A model generated the notes under the pieces. It was not told the DNA's origin. It saw nothing but the letters and a program-made list of their open reading frames with translations, and did no database searches. From the NCBI RefSeq assembly GCF_900155865.1, contig NZ_LT707006.1, positions 1,817,685 through 1,881,684 of the forward strand: a stretch of 64,000 nucleotides of DNA. Direction: 5' to 3'. This document shows, in pieces, positions 55,319 to 63,233 of this stretch; within the stretch, counting starts at the first letter, position 1, and every line of letters begins with the position of its first letter. The DNA is from Bacteroides bouchesdurhonensis. GTDB taxonomy: Bacteria; Bacteroidota; Bacteroidia; Bacteroidales; Bacteroidaceae. Made by a program: the position numbers and the translations under genes.

Positions 55319-56470
55319 ATGAAGAAAGTTATGCTCGTTTTCGGCACACGTCCCGAAGCAATAAAAATGGCTCCGCTTGTTAAGGAGTTTCAGAAAGATA
55401 GAAAGAGTTTTGAAACTATCATTTGTGTGACTGGTCAGCATAGAGAAATGCTTGATCAAGTCCTTAATATATTCAATATCAAGCCTGACTACGATCTCAA
55501 CATCATGAAGCAAGGTCAAGACTTGTATGACATTACTGCACGAGTATTGACAGGTATGCGCGATGTATTGAAAGAAGCTCAGCCAGATATTGTTTTGGTT
55601 CATGGAGATACAACCACCTCAACTGCAGCTGCACTCGCAGCGTTCTACCAGCAGATACCTGTTGGTCATGTGGAAGCTGGTTTACGTACTCATAACATTT
55701 ATTCTCCTTGGCCAGAGGAGATGAATCGTCAGATAACTAGTCGTGTCGCGACATATAATTTTACACCAACTTCACTTTCGCGAGAAAACTTGCTGAAAGA
55801 GAATGTAGATGAATCAAAGATCATCATTACAGGTAATACTGTTATCGATGCACTCTATTGGGTTGTTGACAAAATAAAGAATGATGCAGCTCTTAGTACT
55901 GAGCTTGCAGAAACTCTTAATAAGGCAGGATACAATACTACACGACTTGTAAAAGGTAAGAAACTCGTTCTCATCACTGGACACAGAAGAGAAAATTTCG
56001 GTGATGGATTCATTAATATGTGTAATGCAATTAAAAAATTGACACAGAAGTATTCATATGTTGACTTTGTTTATCCTATGCATTTGAATCCAAATGTACG
56101 TAAGCCAATTCATGAAGTGTTTGGTGAGGATTTAAATAATCTTGATAATCTGTTCTTCATTGAACCTCTCGAATATCTTTCATTCGTTTATTTGATGGAG
56201 AAAGCAAACATTGTTCTCACAGATTCAGGTGGTATTCAAGAAGAAGCACCAGGTCTAGGCAAGCCAGTACTTGTAATGCGAGACACAACAGAACGTCCAG
56301 AAGCACTTGCGAGCGGAACAGTTCATCTTGTAGGTACCGACTACAGTAAGATTGTAAACGAAGTTTCAATTCTTCTTGATGATGATACTGTTTATGAGAA
56401 GATGAGCAAAGCCATCAATCCTTATGGTGATGGTTTGGCTTGCACCAGAATTGTAAATACATTGAAATAA
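55319..56470 (+). CDS. wecB: Non-hydrolysing UDP-N-acetylglucosamine 2-epimerase
   Basis: A 383-residue cytoplasmic enzyme that interconverts UDP-GlcNAc and UDP-ManNAc. The hallmark start 'VMLVFGTRPEAIKMAPLVKE' is followed by 'ICVTGQHREMLDQVLNIF', 'VHGDTTTSTAAALAAFYQQI', 'GHVEAGLRTHNIYSPWPEEM' and 'LTDSGGIQEEAPGLGKPVLV'. It supplies ManNAc or its uronic acid for the capsule repeat. From here onward the operon becomes visibly more AT-rich. Confidence 0.95.
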   Translation: MKKVMLVFGTRPEAIKMAPLVKEFQKDRKSFETIICVTGQHREMLDQVLNIFNIKPDYDLNIMKQGQDLYDITARVLTGMRDVLKEAQPDIVLVHGDTTTSTAAALAAFYQQIPVGHVEAGLRTHNIYSPWPEEMNRQITSRVATYNFTPTSLSRENLLKENVDESKIIITGNTVIDALYWVVDKIKNDAALSTELAETLNKAGYNTTRLVKGKKLVLITGHRRENFGDGFINMCNAIKKLTQKYSYVDFVYPMHLNPNVRKPIHEVFGEDLNNLDNLFFIEPLEYLSFVYLMEKANIVLTDSGGIQEEAPGLGKPVLVMRDTTERPEALASGTVHLVGTDYSKIVNEVSILLDDDTVYEKMSKAINPYGDGLACTRIVNTLK

Positions 56471-56548
56471 GCATACTACAGAAATCAAATCGGACTCTTG
56501 AATAGAAATATTCAGTCATTTTAATAACTCTTTATGAAAGGTGGCTAA

Positions 56549-57817
56549 ATGTTCGGATTAGATTTATTAATGATGAGAATCGCACTAGATATACTGCTAG
56601 TAATTATTTCTACAATTATCACCATAAGAACATATCGTAGTATCGTTTCATTCAATAATGTTTCACTTGCTGCATATGTTATATTTATATGTTATATATT
56701 CAATTGCTTACCAATAGCTTTTGATTTAATGCTTGGTATTCCCGAGTATCATTACTATTTGAGTGATTTTGGTGTTGCTGCTGCAAGCGATAATGTTTCA
56801 ATGTTATATGACATTTATATGCTTGCTGCAATGATTTCTTTCTATAAGTATTATAAAAAAAATTCAGTATCCTCTTCAGAATCAGAATATACATATTCCC
56901 AAAAATACAAGATATTTAGATATGTCTTAATTTTATCTCCTTTGCTTATTTTCTTATTATTCGGAGGTAGTTTTGATAACTATGTTTATACTAGTTTACA
57001 GGGAAGAGATATCGATTCTGAAGTTTCATTATATATAAATCAATTCATGTTTATTAGTCTATATGTGTTTTGCATATGGATATTCAGTAAGAAAAACAAT
57101 AAATTTACAGGATTGTGGTTAACTCTATATATGTTGATTCTTGCCATAATTAGTGGAAAAAGATTTATTGTTGCAGTGGTACTTTTATCGTATTTTTATT
57201 CTTTCATAAATTCCAATTGGAGAAATAAGAGAAAGACGAATATTACACCTGTACTACTTGTAATATTATCTCTCTTCATGGGGTTCATGATTTACTATAT
57301 AACTCAAGTTAAAATCATGGGTGATTTTACAGGTTATATCTATACTCAATTAAGAGTTGACTTAGGAAGAGAAGATGTAACAAAATTTGTTCTTATGAGA
57401 GAACTTGAAGGAAAACCTATTTTGGACTTCAGAGGGCAAAGTTTTGTTTCAATGTTATTAATGATTGTGCCTCGCTTTCTTTGGGTTGCAAAACCTTGGC
57501 CTCATTACAGATATTTGACAGCTGCAATCTACTCAGAAACACCAGAAACAATTTCTTCTGGTATGACTCCATCTGTATTTGAGATGATGGTGGCGAATTT
57601 CAGCTTTTGGGGAATAGTCTTAGCAATTGGGTTAATACTCGGCATAGTAAAGCTGGGAGATAGGCTCCGAAGCACAAATAAACGTCTTATAGTTCTTTTG
57701 ATTCTTATACAATTGTTTACTCAGAGCATGGATGTTCTTTTATTTTTGTTCTATTACTTTATTTTTATATGCCTTTTTGGGAAAAAAATAAATAAGAAAC
57801 CGCAGGTGTTTACCTAA
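56549..57817 (+). CDS. Wzy-type capsular polysaccharide polymerase (O-antigen polymerase-like)
   Basis: A 422-residue inner-membrane protein with about 10-11 hydrophobic segments (for example 8-28, 38-58, 120-142, 165-185, 187-215, 232-252, 345-365, 380-410) and one large periplasmic loop (about 255-345, 'LRVDLGREDVTKFVLMRELE', 'VPRFLWVAKPWPHYRYLTAA'). This topology and the neighbouring wzx are the main evidence, since Wzy proteins are poorly conserved. It would join lipid-linked repeat units in the periplasm, with chain length set by the Wzz protein. An AAAGGTGG sequence precedes the ATG. Confidence 0.82.
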   Translation: MFGLDLLMMRIALDILLVIISTIITIRTYRSIVSFNNVSLAAYVIFICYIFNCLPIAFDLMLGIPEYHYYLSDFGVAAASDNVSMLYDIYMLAAMISFYKYYKKNSVSSSESEYTYSQKYKIFRYVLILSPLLIFLLFGGSFDNYVYTSLQGRDIDSEVSLYINQFMFISLYVFCIWIFSKKNNKFTGLWLTLYMLILAIISGKRFIVAVVLLSYFYSFINSNWRNKRKTNITPVLLVILSLFMGFMIYYITQVKIMGDFTGYIYTQLRVDLGREDVTKFVLMRELEGKPILDFRGQSFVSMLLMIVPRFLWVAKPWPHYRYLTAAIYSETPETISSGMTPSVFEMMVANFSFWGIVLAIGLILGIVKLGDRLRSTNKRLIVLLILIQLFTQSMDVLLFLFYYFIFICLFGKKINKKPQVFT

Positions 57818-57822
57818 TAATA

Positions 57823-59091
57823 ATGATACAACTGAAAGAGACTTTAAAGTTTGTAGAGGCTAAACTTCATGGAAAAGATAATCGAGATTTAGCTAGCAAT
57901 GCACTTGCTCTAACAATATTAAATGCAGTAAATTTCATATTGCCGTTATTTACAATACCTTTACTACTTAACAATTTAGGAGCTGCAAATTATGGCATAG
58001 TTAATATATATATATCATTGTATGCTATTTTTCAAAAAGTGGTTAATTATGGTTTTGAGTATATTGGAACAAGAGATATATCCATAACGAATGAGCATAA
58101 TGCTCGGAATGAGATTTTCTCTATTGTTTTATCTTGTAAACTCATAAATGCTGTAGTCGTAATATTACTTTCTCTACTATATTTTATAATAGCGGGTAGC
58201 TCAAATTTAGTTATTGCAGCCATCATATCTGCTGAACTTATAGGAACAGCCTTAAATATGAATTGGCTGTTTCAAGGTTTGAAGCAGATGAAAGTAATAA
58301 CAATTATTACATCTATTACAAAGCTTATATATAGTGTTTTAATAATAACTTTGATTAGGAAGGCAGATGATGTCATAATATATGCTGCTCTTTATTCATT
58401 CATATCAATTGGTATAGGAATTGCCGGCTTATTTATATCAACAGGTAAGATCTATAATTTTTGCTACATTAAATTTAAAATCAATAAATTGAAAGAGGCG
58501 TATGTAGAAGGATGGCACATGTTTTTTGCAAGTTTGTGTAGCGGTTTGGCAACCAATTTGTGTACGGTAATATTAGGTAAGTTAAAAGGAGAGGAAGCTG
58601 TAGCATACTTTTCTGCTGGTTTTAAAATTGTACAAGCTATCAGTTTAGTATTCTCTGCAATTACACAAGCTTTATATCCTTTCTCTTGTGTCAAGTTCAA
58701 AGACTCATTTGAAAATGGTAAAGCATATGTATTCAAGTTTATGAAACCTGTTTTGAGTATTATTGGAGCATCATGCTTGCTAATTACTATACTTTCTAAA
58801 CCAATTTTTGAATTTATATATACTCCAATATATTGGAATTATTATCCTATAGCAATATTCGGTTCTATCTGGTTATTTTTCGGCTTTCTAAATAACTTTT
58901 TGGGAATCCAGATTCTCGTTGCAAGTAATAGAAGTTCAATTTACAGATCATTGTTTACTATTGCGACAATAATAACTATTGTATGCTATTATATGCTTAT
59001 ACCTTTGGGAGGTCCATATGGTTCTATTATAGCATTATTATTGGGAGAAGTGGTACTTTCAATTATTCTATATATGAAAATCAGAAAGTAA
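57823..59091 (+). CDS. Wzx-type oligosaccharide flippase
   Basis: A 422-residue inner-membrane protein with about 12 hydrophobic segments. 'LASNALALTILNAVNFILPL' and 'PLLLNNLGAANYGIVNIYIS' are the N-terminal Polysacc_synt pattern, then 'ELIGTALNMNWLFQGLKQMK' and 'GWHMFFASLCSGLATNLCTV'. It would flip undecaprenyl-linked repeat units to the periplasmic face for Wzy. It starts six bases after the wzy stop. Confidence 0.9.
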   Translation: MIQLKETLKFVEAKLHGKDNRDLASNALALTILNAVNFILPLFTIPLLLNNLGAANYGIVNIYISLYAIFQKVVNYGFEYIGTRDISITNEHNARNEIFSIVLSCKLINAVVVILLSLLYFIIAGSSNLVIAAIISAELIGTALNMNWLFQGLKQMKVITIITSITKLIYSVLIITLIRKADDVIIYAALYSFISIGIGIAGLFISTGKIYNFCYIKFKINKLKEAYVEGWHMFFASLCSGLATNLCTVILGKLKGEEAVAYFSAGFKIVQAISLVFSAITQALYPFSCVKFKDSFENGKAYVFKFMKPVLSIIGASCLLITILSKPIFEFIYTPIYWNYYPIAIFGSIWLFFGFLNNFLGIQILVASNRSSIYRSLFTIATIITIVCYYMLIPLGGPYGSIIALLLGEVVLSIILYMKIRK

Positions 59092-59146
59092 ATAATTATT
59101 AAACCATCTACGAATTAAGGAGATAAACTTATAAACATACTATAAT

Positions 59147-60256
59147 ATGAACAAAGTTATTTATATAGTAAAGTCAAAACTACATTTTTACCCTCCTTGT
59201 GTTACTCAGATAAGGTTACTCAAAGAACTAGGTATCGATGTTGAGGTTCTTTTTGGTTCATGTTCCGAAACAGTAACCAAAATTCTAGACAAAGAAGGTA
59301 TTCCATACAAAGAACTTTGTGACAAAAGAGGAGTTTTCAAGGGGAATTGGGATAAATTAAACAACTATTATTGTTTTAGAAGGAGTTTGAGTCAAGAATT
59401 AAAAAAGAAGAATCTTGATAGCTCAATCTTGTGGTTTGGCAATGCTGAAACATTGTTGAGTATGAAAGGTTCTTCTTTCTTGAAAAAAAATAAATATGCA
59501 ATAACATTTCTAGAACTGCTTGATGACAATCCGTTTAGAATGAAATTGCTAAAGCCATTGGCTCTGAATGCAAAATTTAACTTGTCTTGCGAGGAAACAA
59601 GAGCTTATATAATGAAATTTTGGTGGGATTTGAAGACCCTGCCTTATGTGATGCCCAATAAGCCTTATGATACTCCTCAGAAGATATTTGATTTGACTGA
59701 TCAGAACGCAATTGCATTACTTAATAGAATTGGTAACAAAAAGATAATCCTTTATCAGGGAATCATTAAAGAATATGGTATATTAAGTAATTTCGCTCAT
59801 GCAGTTGAAAAACTTGATAATGATTATGTTTTGCTTTTGATGGGTCCAGATCCTGAAAATATATATTCAAAGATAAAAGAGATAACAACTAAAGCAATTT
59901 ATTCTTCTTATATAACTGCTCCTCATCATCTTCAAGTAACAAGTCGTGCTTTTGCTGGCATAGTATTTTACAATGGTGATTCGACACTTAACCGAGCCTT
60001 TTGCGCACCGAATAAAATTTATGAATACGGAGCTTTTGGAATACCAATGATTGCAAATACAATACCGGGTTTAACACAAACTGTAGGTGCGTGTGGTGCT
60101 GCTGTTTGTTCTAAATTAACAGTTGATGAAGTTGTAAGAGCAGTTAAGGTCATAGATGAAAATTACGAAATAATGGCGAAAGCTTCTAGACATTTTTTTG
60201 AAGCAACAGACATTAAAAGTATAATGCAGGAAATAATAAATAACCAATTATCATGA
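59147..60256 (+). CDS. Glycosyltransferase (GT4-like, GT-B fold)
   Basis: A 369-residue cytoplasmic enzyme. The N-terminal Rossmann part begins 'VIYIVKSKLHFYPPCVTQIR'; the C-terminal part has 'KKIILYQGIIKEYGILSNFA', 'YVLLLMGPDPENIYSKIKEI' and 'CAPNKIYEYGAFGIPMIANT' (nucleotide-sugar binding E-x7-E-like region), fitting the GT4-like group. Donor and acceptor cannot be told. It ends with a four-base ATGA overlap into the nitroreductase gene. It is the only clear Leloir glycosyltransferase in the visible part of the locus; more must lie downstream. Confidence 0.82.
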   Translation: MNKVIYIVKSKLHFYPPCVTQIRLLKELGIDVEVLFGSCSETVTKILDKEGIPYKELCDKRGVFKGNWDKLNNYYCFRRSLSQELKKKNLDSSILWFGNAETLLSMKGSSFLKKNKYAITFLELLDDNPFRMKLLKPLALNAKFNLSCEETRAYIMKFWWDLKTLPYVMPNKPYDTPQKIFDLTDQNAIALLNRIGNKKIILYQGIIKEYGILSNFAHAVEKLDNDYVLLLMGPDPENIYSKIKEITTKAIYSSYITAPHHLQVTSRAFAGIVFYNGDSTLNRAFCAPNKIYEYGAFGIPMIANTIPGLTQTVGACGAAVCSKLTVDEVVRAVKVIDENYEIMAKASRHFFEATDIKSIMQEIINNQLS

Positions 60257-61209
60257 ATAGAATGGAAATAATTAAATCTTGGCTACATGTACGGCTGGCT
60301 TTTTTTAAGAATGTCTTACCTTTAACAATTAAATATTTCTCAGCTTATTTTAGATCTGTTTCTTATCAGCAGGTTGTAATTAGAGATGTTTTACTTTTAT
60401 CTCATTCATTAGAAAAAGGTTTGATATATAATTACTCTAGACCTGATTGGGGGGTTGGTAAAGCTAACAGTCTTATTGATAGAATAGAGTATCTATTAAA
60501 AAATAGATATAACTCTAATTCGTATGAGATAAAAGAAGGTTTGAGTATTTTGGAGGTATATTCGGAAAAGACTCAGAAGAAGGCGATGATGAATAAATTG
60601 TTGAGCCTGAAGAAATTATATGAAATTTCATACAGTACTATTCCAGCAGGTAAATATGAAGTTACTTCTGCTAAAATTTTCGATTATAATGATGTAGAGT
60701 CTTTTATACGTTCTCGTCGTTCGATTCGTTTTTTTAAGGAAAATCGTGTTGATGAAAATATAATTTTAAAAGCAGTTGAAATGGCAAATTGTACACCATC
60801 TGCTTGCAATAGGCAACCTTGTAAAGTTTACTACACTAATGAATCTAGTACGATTGAAGAAATGGGAAAATACTTCAAAACGGCTTACCGTTTTGAAACA
60901 GGAGTACCTCAGTTGTTGGTTATAACAAGTTCTCTTAGTCTATTTTCAAGTGATGAATATCTACAGCCATTAATAAATGGAGGAATGTATGTTTCATACC
61001 TTTTGCTTGCATTCCATTCGTTAGGAATAGGAACAACTCCACTCGAAATGGTAGCTTTTAAATCACCAGAAAAAGAAATAAGAAAGAAACTGGGTATTAA
61101 AGGAGATGAAATTATAGTTACTGCCATTGCTATAGGTTATCCTTTGGAAGTTAATAATATTACTTGTGGCACTCGTCGTACCACCGATGGCGTAGCAATT
61201 AAATATTGA
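60253..61209 (+). CDS. Nitroreductase-family flavoprotein in the capsule locus
   Basis: A 318-residue protein. The first 150 residues are helical and have no family I recognise. The nitroreductase domain starts near 155: 'FIRSRRSIRFFKENRVDENI' (FMN-binding S-R-R-S), 'ANCTPSACNRQPCKVYY', and 'ISPLGIGTTPLEM'-like segment 'FHSLGIGTTPLEMVAFKSPE'. Such FMN proteins occur in several Bacteroides capsule loci next to pyruvyltransferases; I know of no proven reaction there. Possible roles are redox modification of a sugar or of a pyruvyl or lipid substituent. It overlaps the glycosyltransferase gene by four bases; the next gene starts three bases after its stop. Confidence 0.85.
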   Translation: MNRMEIIKSWLHVRLAFFKNVLPLTIKYFSAYFRSVSYQQVVIRDVLLLSHSLEKGLIYNYSRPDWGVGKANSLIDRIEYLLKNRYNSNSYEIKEGLSILEVYSEKTQKKAMMNKLLSLKKLYEISYSTIPAGKYEVTSAKIFDYNDVESFIRSRRSIRFFKENRVDENIILKAVEMANCTPSACNRQPCKVYYTNESSTIEEMGKYFKTAYRFETGVPQLLVITSSLSLFSSDEYLQPLINGGMYVSYLLLAFHSLGIGTTPLEMVAFKSPEKEIRKKLGIKGDEIIVTAIAIGYPLEVNNITCGTRRTTDGVAIKY

Positions 61210-61211
61210 TT

Positions 61212-62318
61212 ATGAAGATTGGCATATTAACATATCATTTTTCGATTAATTTCGGGGCTGTGCTTCAATGCTATGCTTTACAAGAAGCCTTGAAGGGGTT
61301 AGGGCATTCTGTTTATGTCATAGATTATATAACAAAGGAGCAACAGGACAATACAGCATTATATCGCAAAAATACAAATTTGCAGAATGTGATAAAGAAT
61401 GTGGCCCTTCTCCCATTTCACTTTAAGAGAAAAAGGAGAAATATATTGTTTGAATCTTTTAAAGATCATTGGCTTGATTGTACTCGGCATGTGGGTAACA
61501 AACAAGAATTAATTGATTTAATAAAAGAACTAGGATTAGATGCAATCTTTGTAGGTAGTGATCAAGTTTGGAATTCAACAATAAAGGACTTTGATAGAAT
61601 TTTTTTTCTTGAAGGTATACCATTTGTAAAAAAGGTAGGTTATTCTGTTAGCTTGGGATCTGCCAAGAGTTCTGATTTGGTTCCATATAAAACACTAATT
61701 TTAGAATTTGATTATTTTACGACCAGAGAAAGAAGTGCAGCTATTATTATTAATGAAGTATGTAATAAGAAACCCGAAATAAGTGTAGATCCAACTTATT
61801 TGATCGATATCAGCAGATGGCAATCATTTTCTAAAGTGCAGGTAGAAAAGCAAGATACAGTTGTGTGCTATTTTTTAAATAAAAAAAAGTATAAAGAAAA
61901 TCTACAGAAAGTTATTCGATATGCAAAGACTCACAACCTGAAGCTTGCGCTGTTAGACTTGAGAGTTAGCTTAAGTTCGATTAAAGCACATGGTATAATC
62001 AACATCGGTCCCCAAGAGTTTTTAAATTATATATATTCTTCAAGTGTAGTAATAACAGATTCTTTTCATGGTACGGTCTTTTCAATATTGTTAAATAAAC
62101 CTTTTTATTCTATTAACAATAATTTCAACGGAAACGACACAAGAAGGTTCGAATTGTTATCTGAATTGGGATTGGCAAAACAGTATGTTACTAATTCCAT
62201 GCTGAATGAAAACAATAGCTTACCAGAAATAGACTACACAGATGTAAACAGGAAACTTGAATCTATAAAAGATTATTCTTTGACCCAAATTCAGAAAATT
62301 TGTGATAGGATTAGCTAA
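61212..62318 (+). CDS. Polysaccharide pyruvyl transferase family protein
   Basis: A 368-residue cytoplasmic enzyme; ATG 61212 is chosen because the frame extension only adds TTG-Ile that overlaps the previous stop. 'KIGILTYHFSINFGAVLQCY', 'DAIFVGSDQVWNSTIKDFDR', 'KKVGYSVSLGSAKSSDL', 'FFTTRERSA'-like segment 'FDYFTTRERSAAIIINEVCN' and 'SSVVITDSFHGTVFSILLNK' are PS_pyruv_trans signatures. It transfers pyruvate from PEP to a sugar to form a ketal, adding negative charge to the capsule. It follows the nitroreductase directly. Confidence 0.92.
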   Translation: MKIGILTYHFSINFGAVLQCYALQEALKGLGHSVYVIDYITKEQQDNTALYRKNTNLQNVIKNVALLPFHFKRKRRNILFESFKDHWLDCTRHVGNKQELIDLIKELGLDAIFVGSDQVWNSTIKDFDRIFFLEGIPFVKKVGYSVSLGSAKSSDLVPYKTLILEFDYFTTRERSAAIIINEVCNKKPEISVDPTYLIDISRWQSFSKVQVEKQDTVVCYFLNKKKYKENLQKVIRYAKTHNLKLALLDLRVSLSSIKAHGIINIGPQEFLNYIYSSSVVITDSFHGTVFSILLNKPFYSINNNFNGNDTRRFELLSELGLAKQYVTNSMLNENNSLPEIDYTDVNRKLESIKDYSLTQIQKICDRIS

Positions 62319-62327
62319 ATTAATTAT

Positions 62328-63224
62328 ATGAATATATCAATGTTATTTAAGAAACTCTTCATCTCTGGTGACTGGGAAATAGCTTTTCGTGCAAATTCTG
62401 GCGATCATTTATATCAAGTGACTTTTATGAGGATTCCAAATACAAAACAGTATTGGTTTGCTGATCCTCTTTTGTTTCAAACACGGGACAATACATATTT
62501 GTTTTGTGAGGCATTTGATCGAAAAGCACAGAAAGGCGAGTTGGGTTATTTTGAAGTAAAAGGAAATAGGGTGTCGGATTTTAAACTGATATTGAATCCG
62601 AATTATCATATGTCTTTCCCAAATGTTTTTCAATTAAATGGTAGCTATTTTATGCTACCTGAATCAGGTGAAAACTTGTGTTTGGAGTTATACGAAGCAA
62701 AGTCTTTCCCTGATAAATGGGTTAAGATTAAGAACTTGATAGAAGGTGTAAATTATGTTGATCCAACTCTCCTTTTCTTAGATGGGGAAATCTTTGTGTT
62801 TGTGTATATTGACAAGCAAGGACATTATGAAACACGAATTTACAAACTAAATCATGAAATGCTAGAACTTGAATACCACTCTTCATTTTTCTACAAAGAA
62901 AATATTGGTCGTTCGGCTGGTCAGTTTTTTATTGGGGAAGATGGCAATTTGAAACGCCCTGTTCAGTTGGGGGAAGGTGAGTATGGAAAAAAAACAGCTT
63001 TCTATGATGTGAATTACACAAATGGTGTTTTTACAGAAACATTGAATGTCACTATTGAGAACGAGAAAGTTGTAGTCAACGGTAGAAAGGGGGTTGATAA
63101 AATACATACTTATTCAAAGGTCGGAAACTACGAATCAATAGATTTTGTAAAGTATAAGTTTGACCTTTTCAAAAGAATAAAGATCTTAAATAGAAAAAGA
63201 AAACTGGTTAAACGTCATAAATAG
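62328..63224 (+). CDS. GINT1_N-like (glucosamine inositolphosphorylceramide transferase family) beta-propeller protein
   Basis: A 298-residue protein without signal peptide. 'WFADPLLFQTRDNTYLFCEA', 'GELGYFEV', 'YHMSFPNVFQLNGSYFMLPE' and 'NYVDPTLLFLDGEIFVFVYI' form repeated beta-blade units with F-x-DP-x-L motifs, as in the N-terminal domain of plant GINT1 and in GH43-like five-bladed propellers. Bacterial members in polysaccharide loci are annotated after GINT1, but their reaction is not established to my knowledge; transfer or recognition of a sugar is likely. It lies nine bases after the pyruvyltransferase gene and nine before the phosphotransferase gene. Confidence 0.75.
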   Translation: MNISMLFKKLFISGDWEIAFRANSGDHLYQVTFMRIPNTKQYWFADPLLFQTRDNTYLFCEAFDRKAQKGELGYFEVKGNRVSDFKLILNPNYHMSFPNVFQLNGSYFMLPESGENLCLELYEAKSFPDKWVKIKNLIEGVNYVDPTLLFLDGEIFVFVYIDKQGHYETRIYKLNHEMLELEYHSSFFYKENIGRSAGQFFIGEDGNLKRPVQLGEGEYGKKTAFYDVNYTNGVFTETLNVTIENEKVVVNGRKGVDKIHTYSKVGNYESIDFVKYKFDLFKRIKILNRKRKLVKRHK

Positions 63225-63233
63225 TTTTTATCA

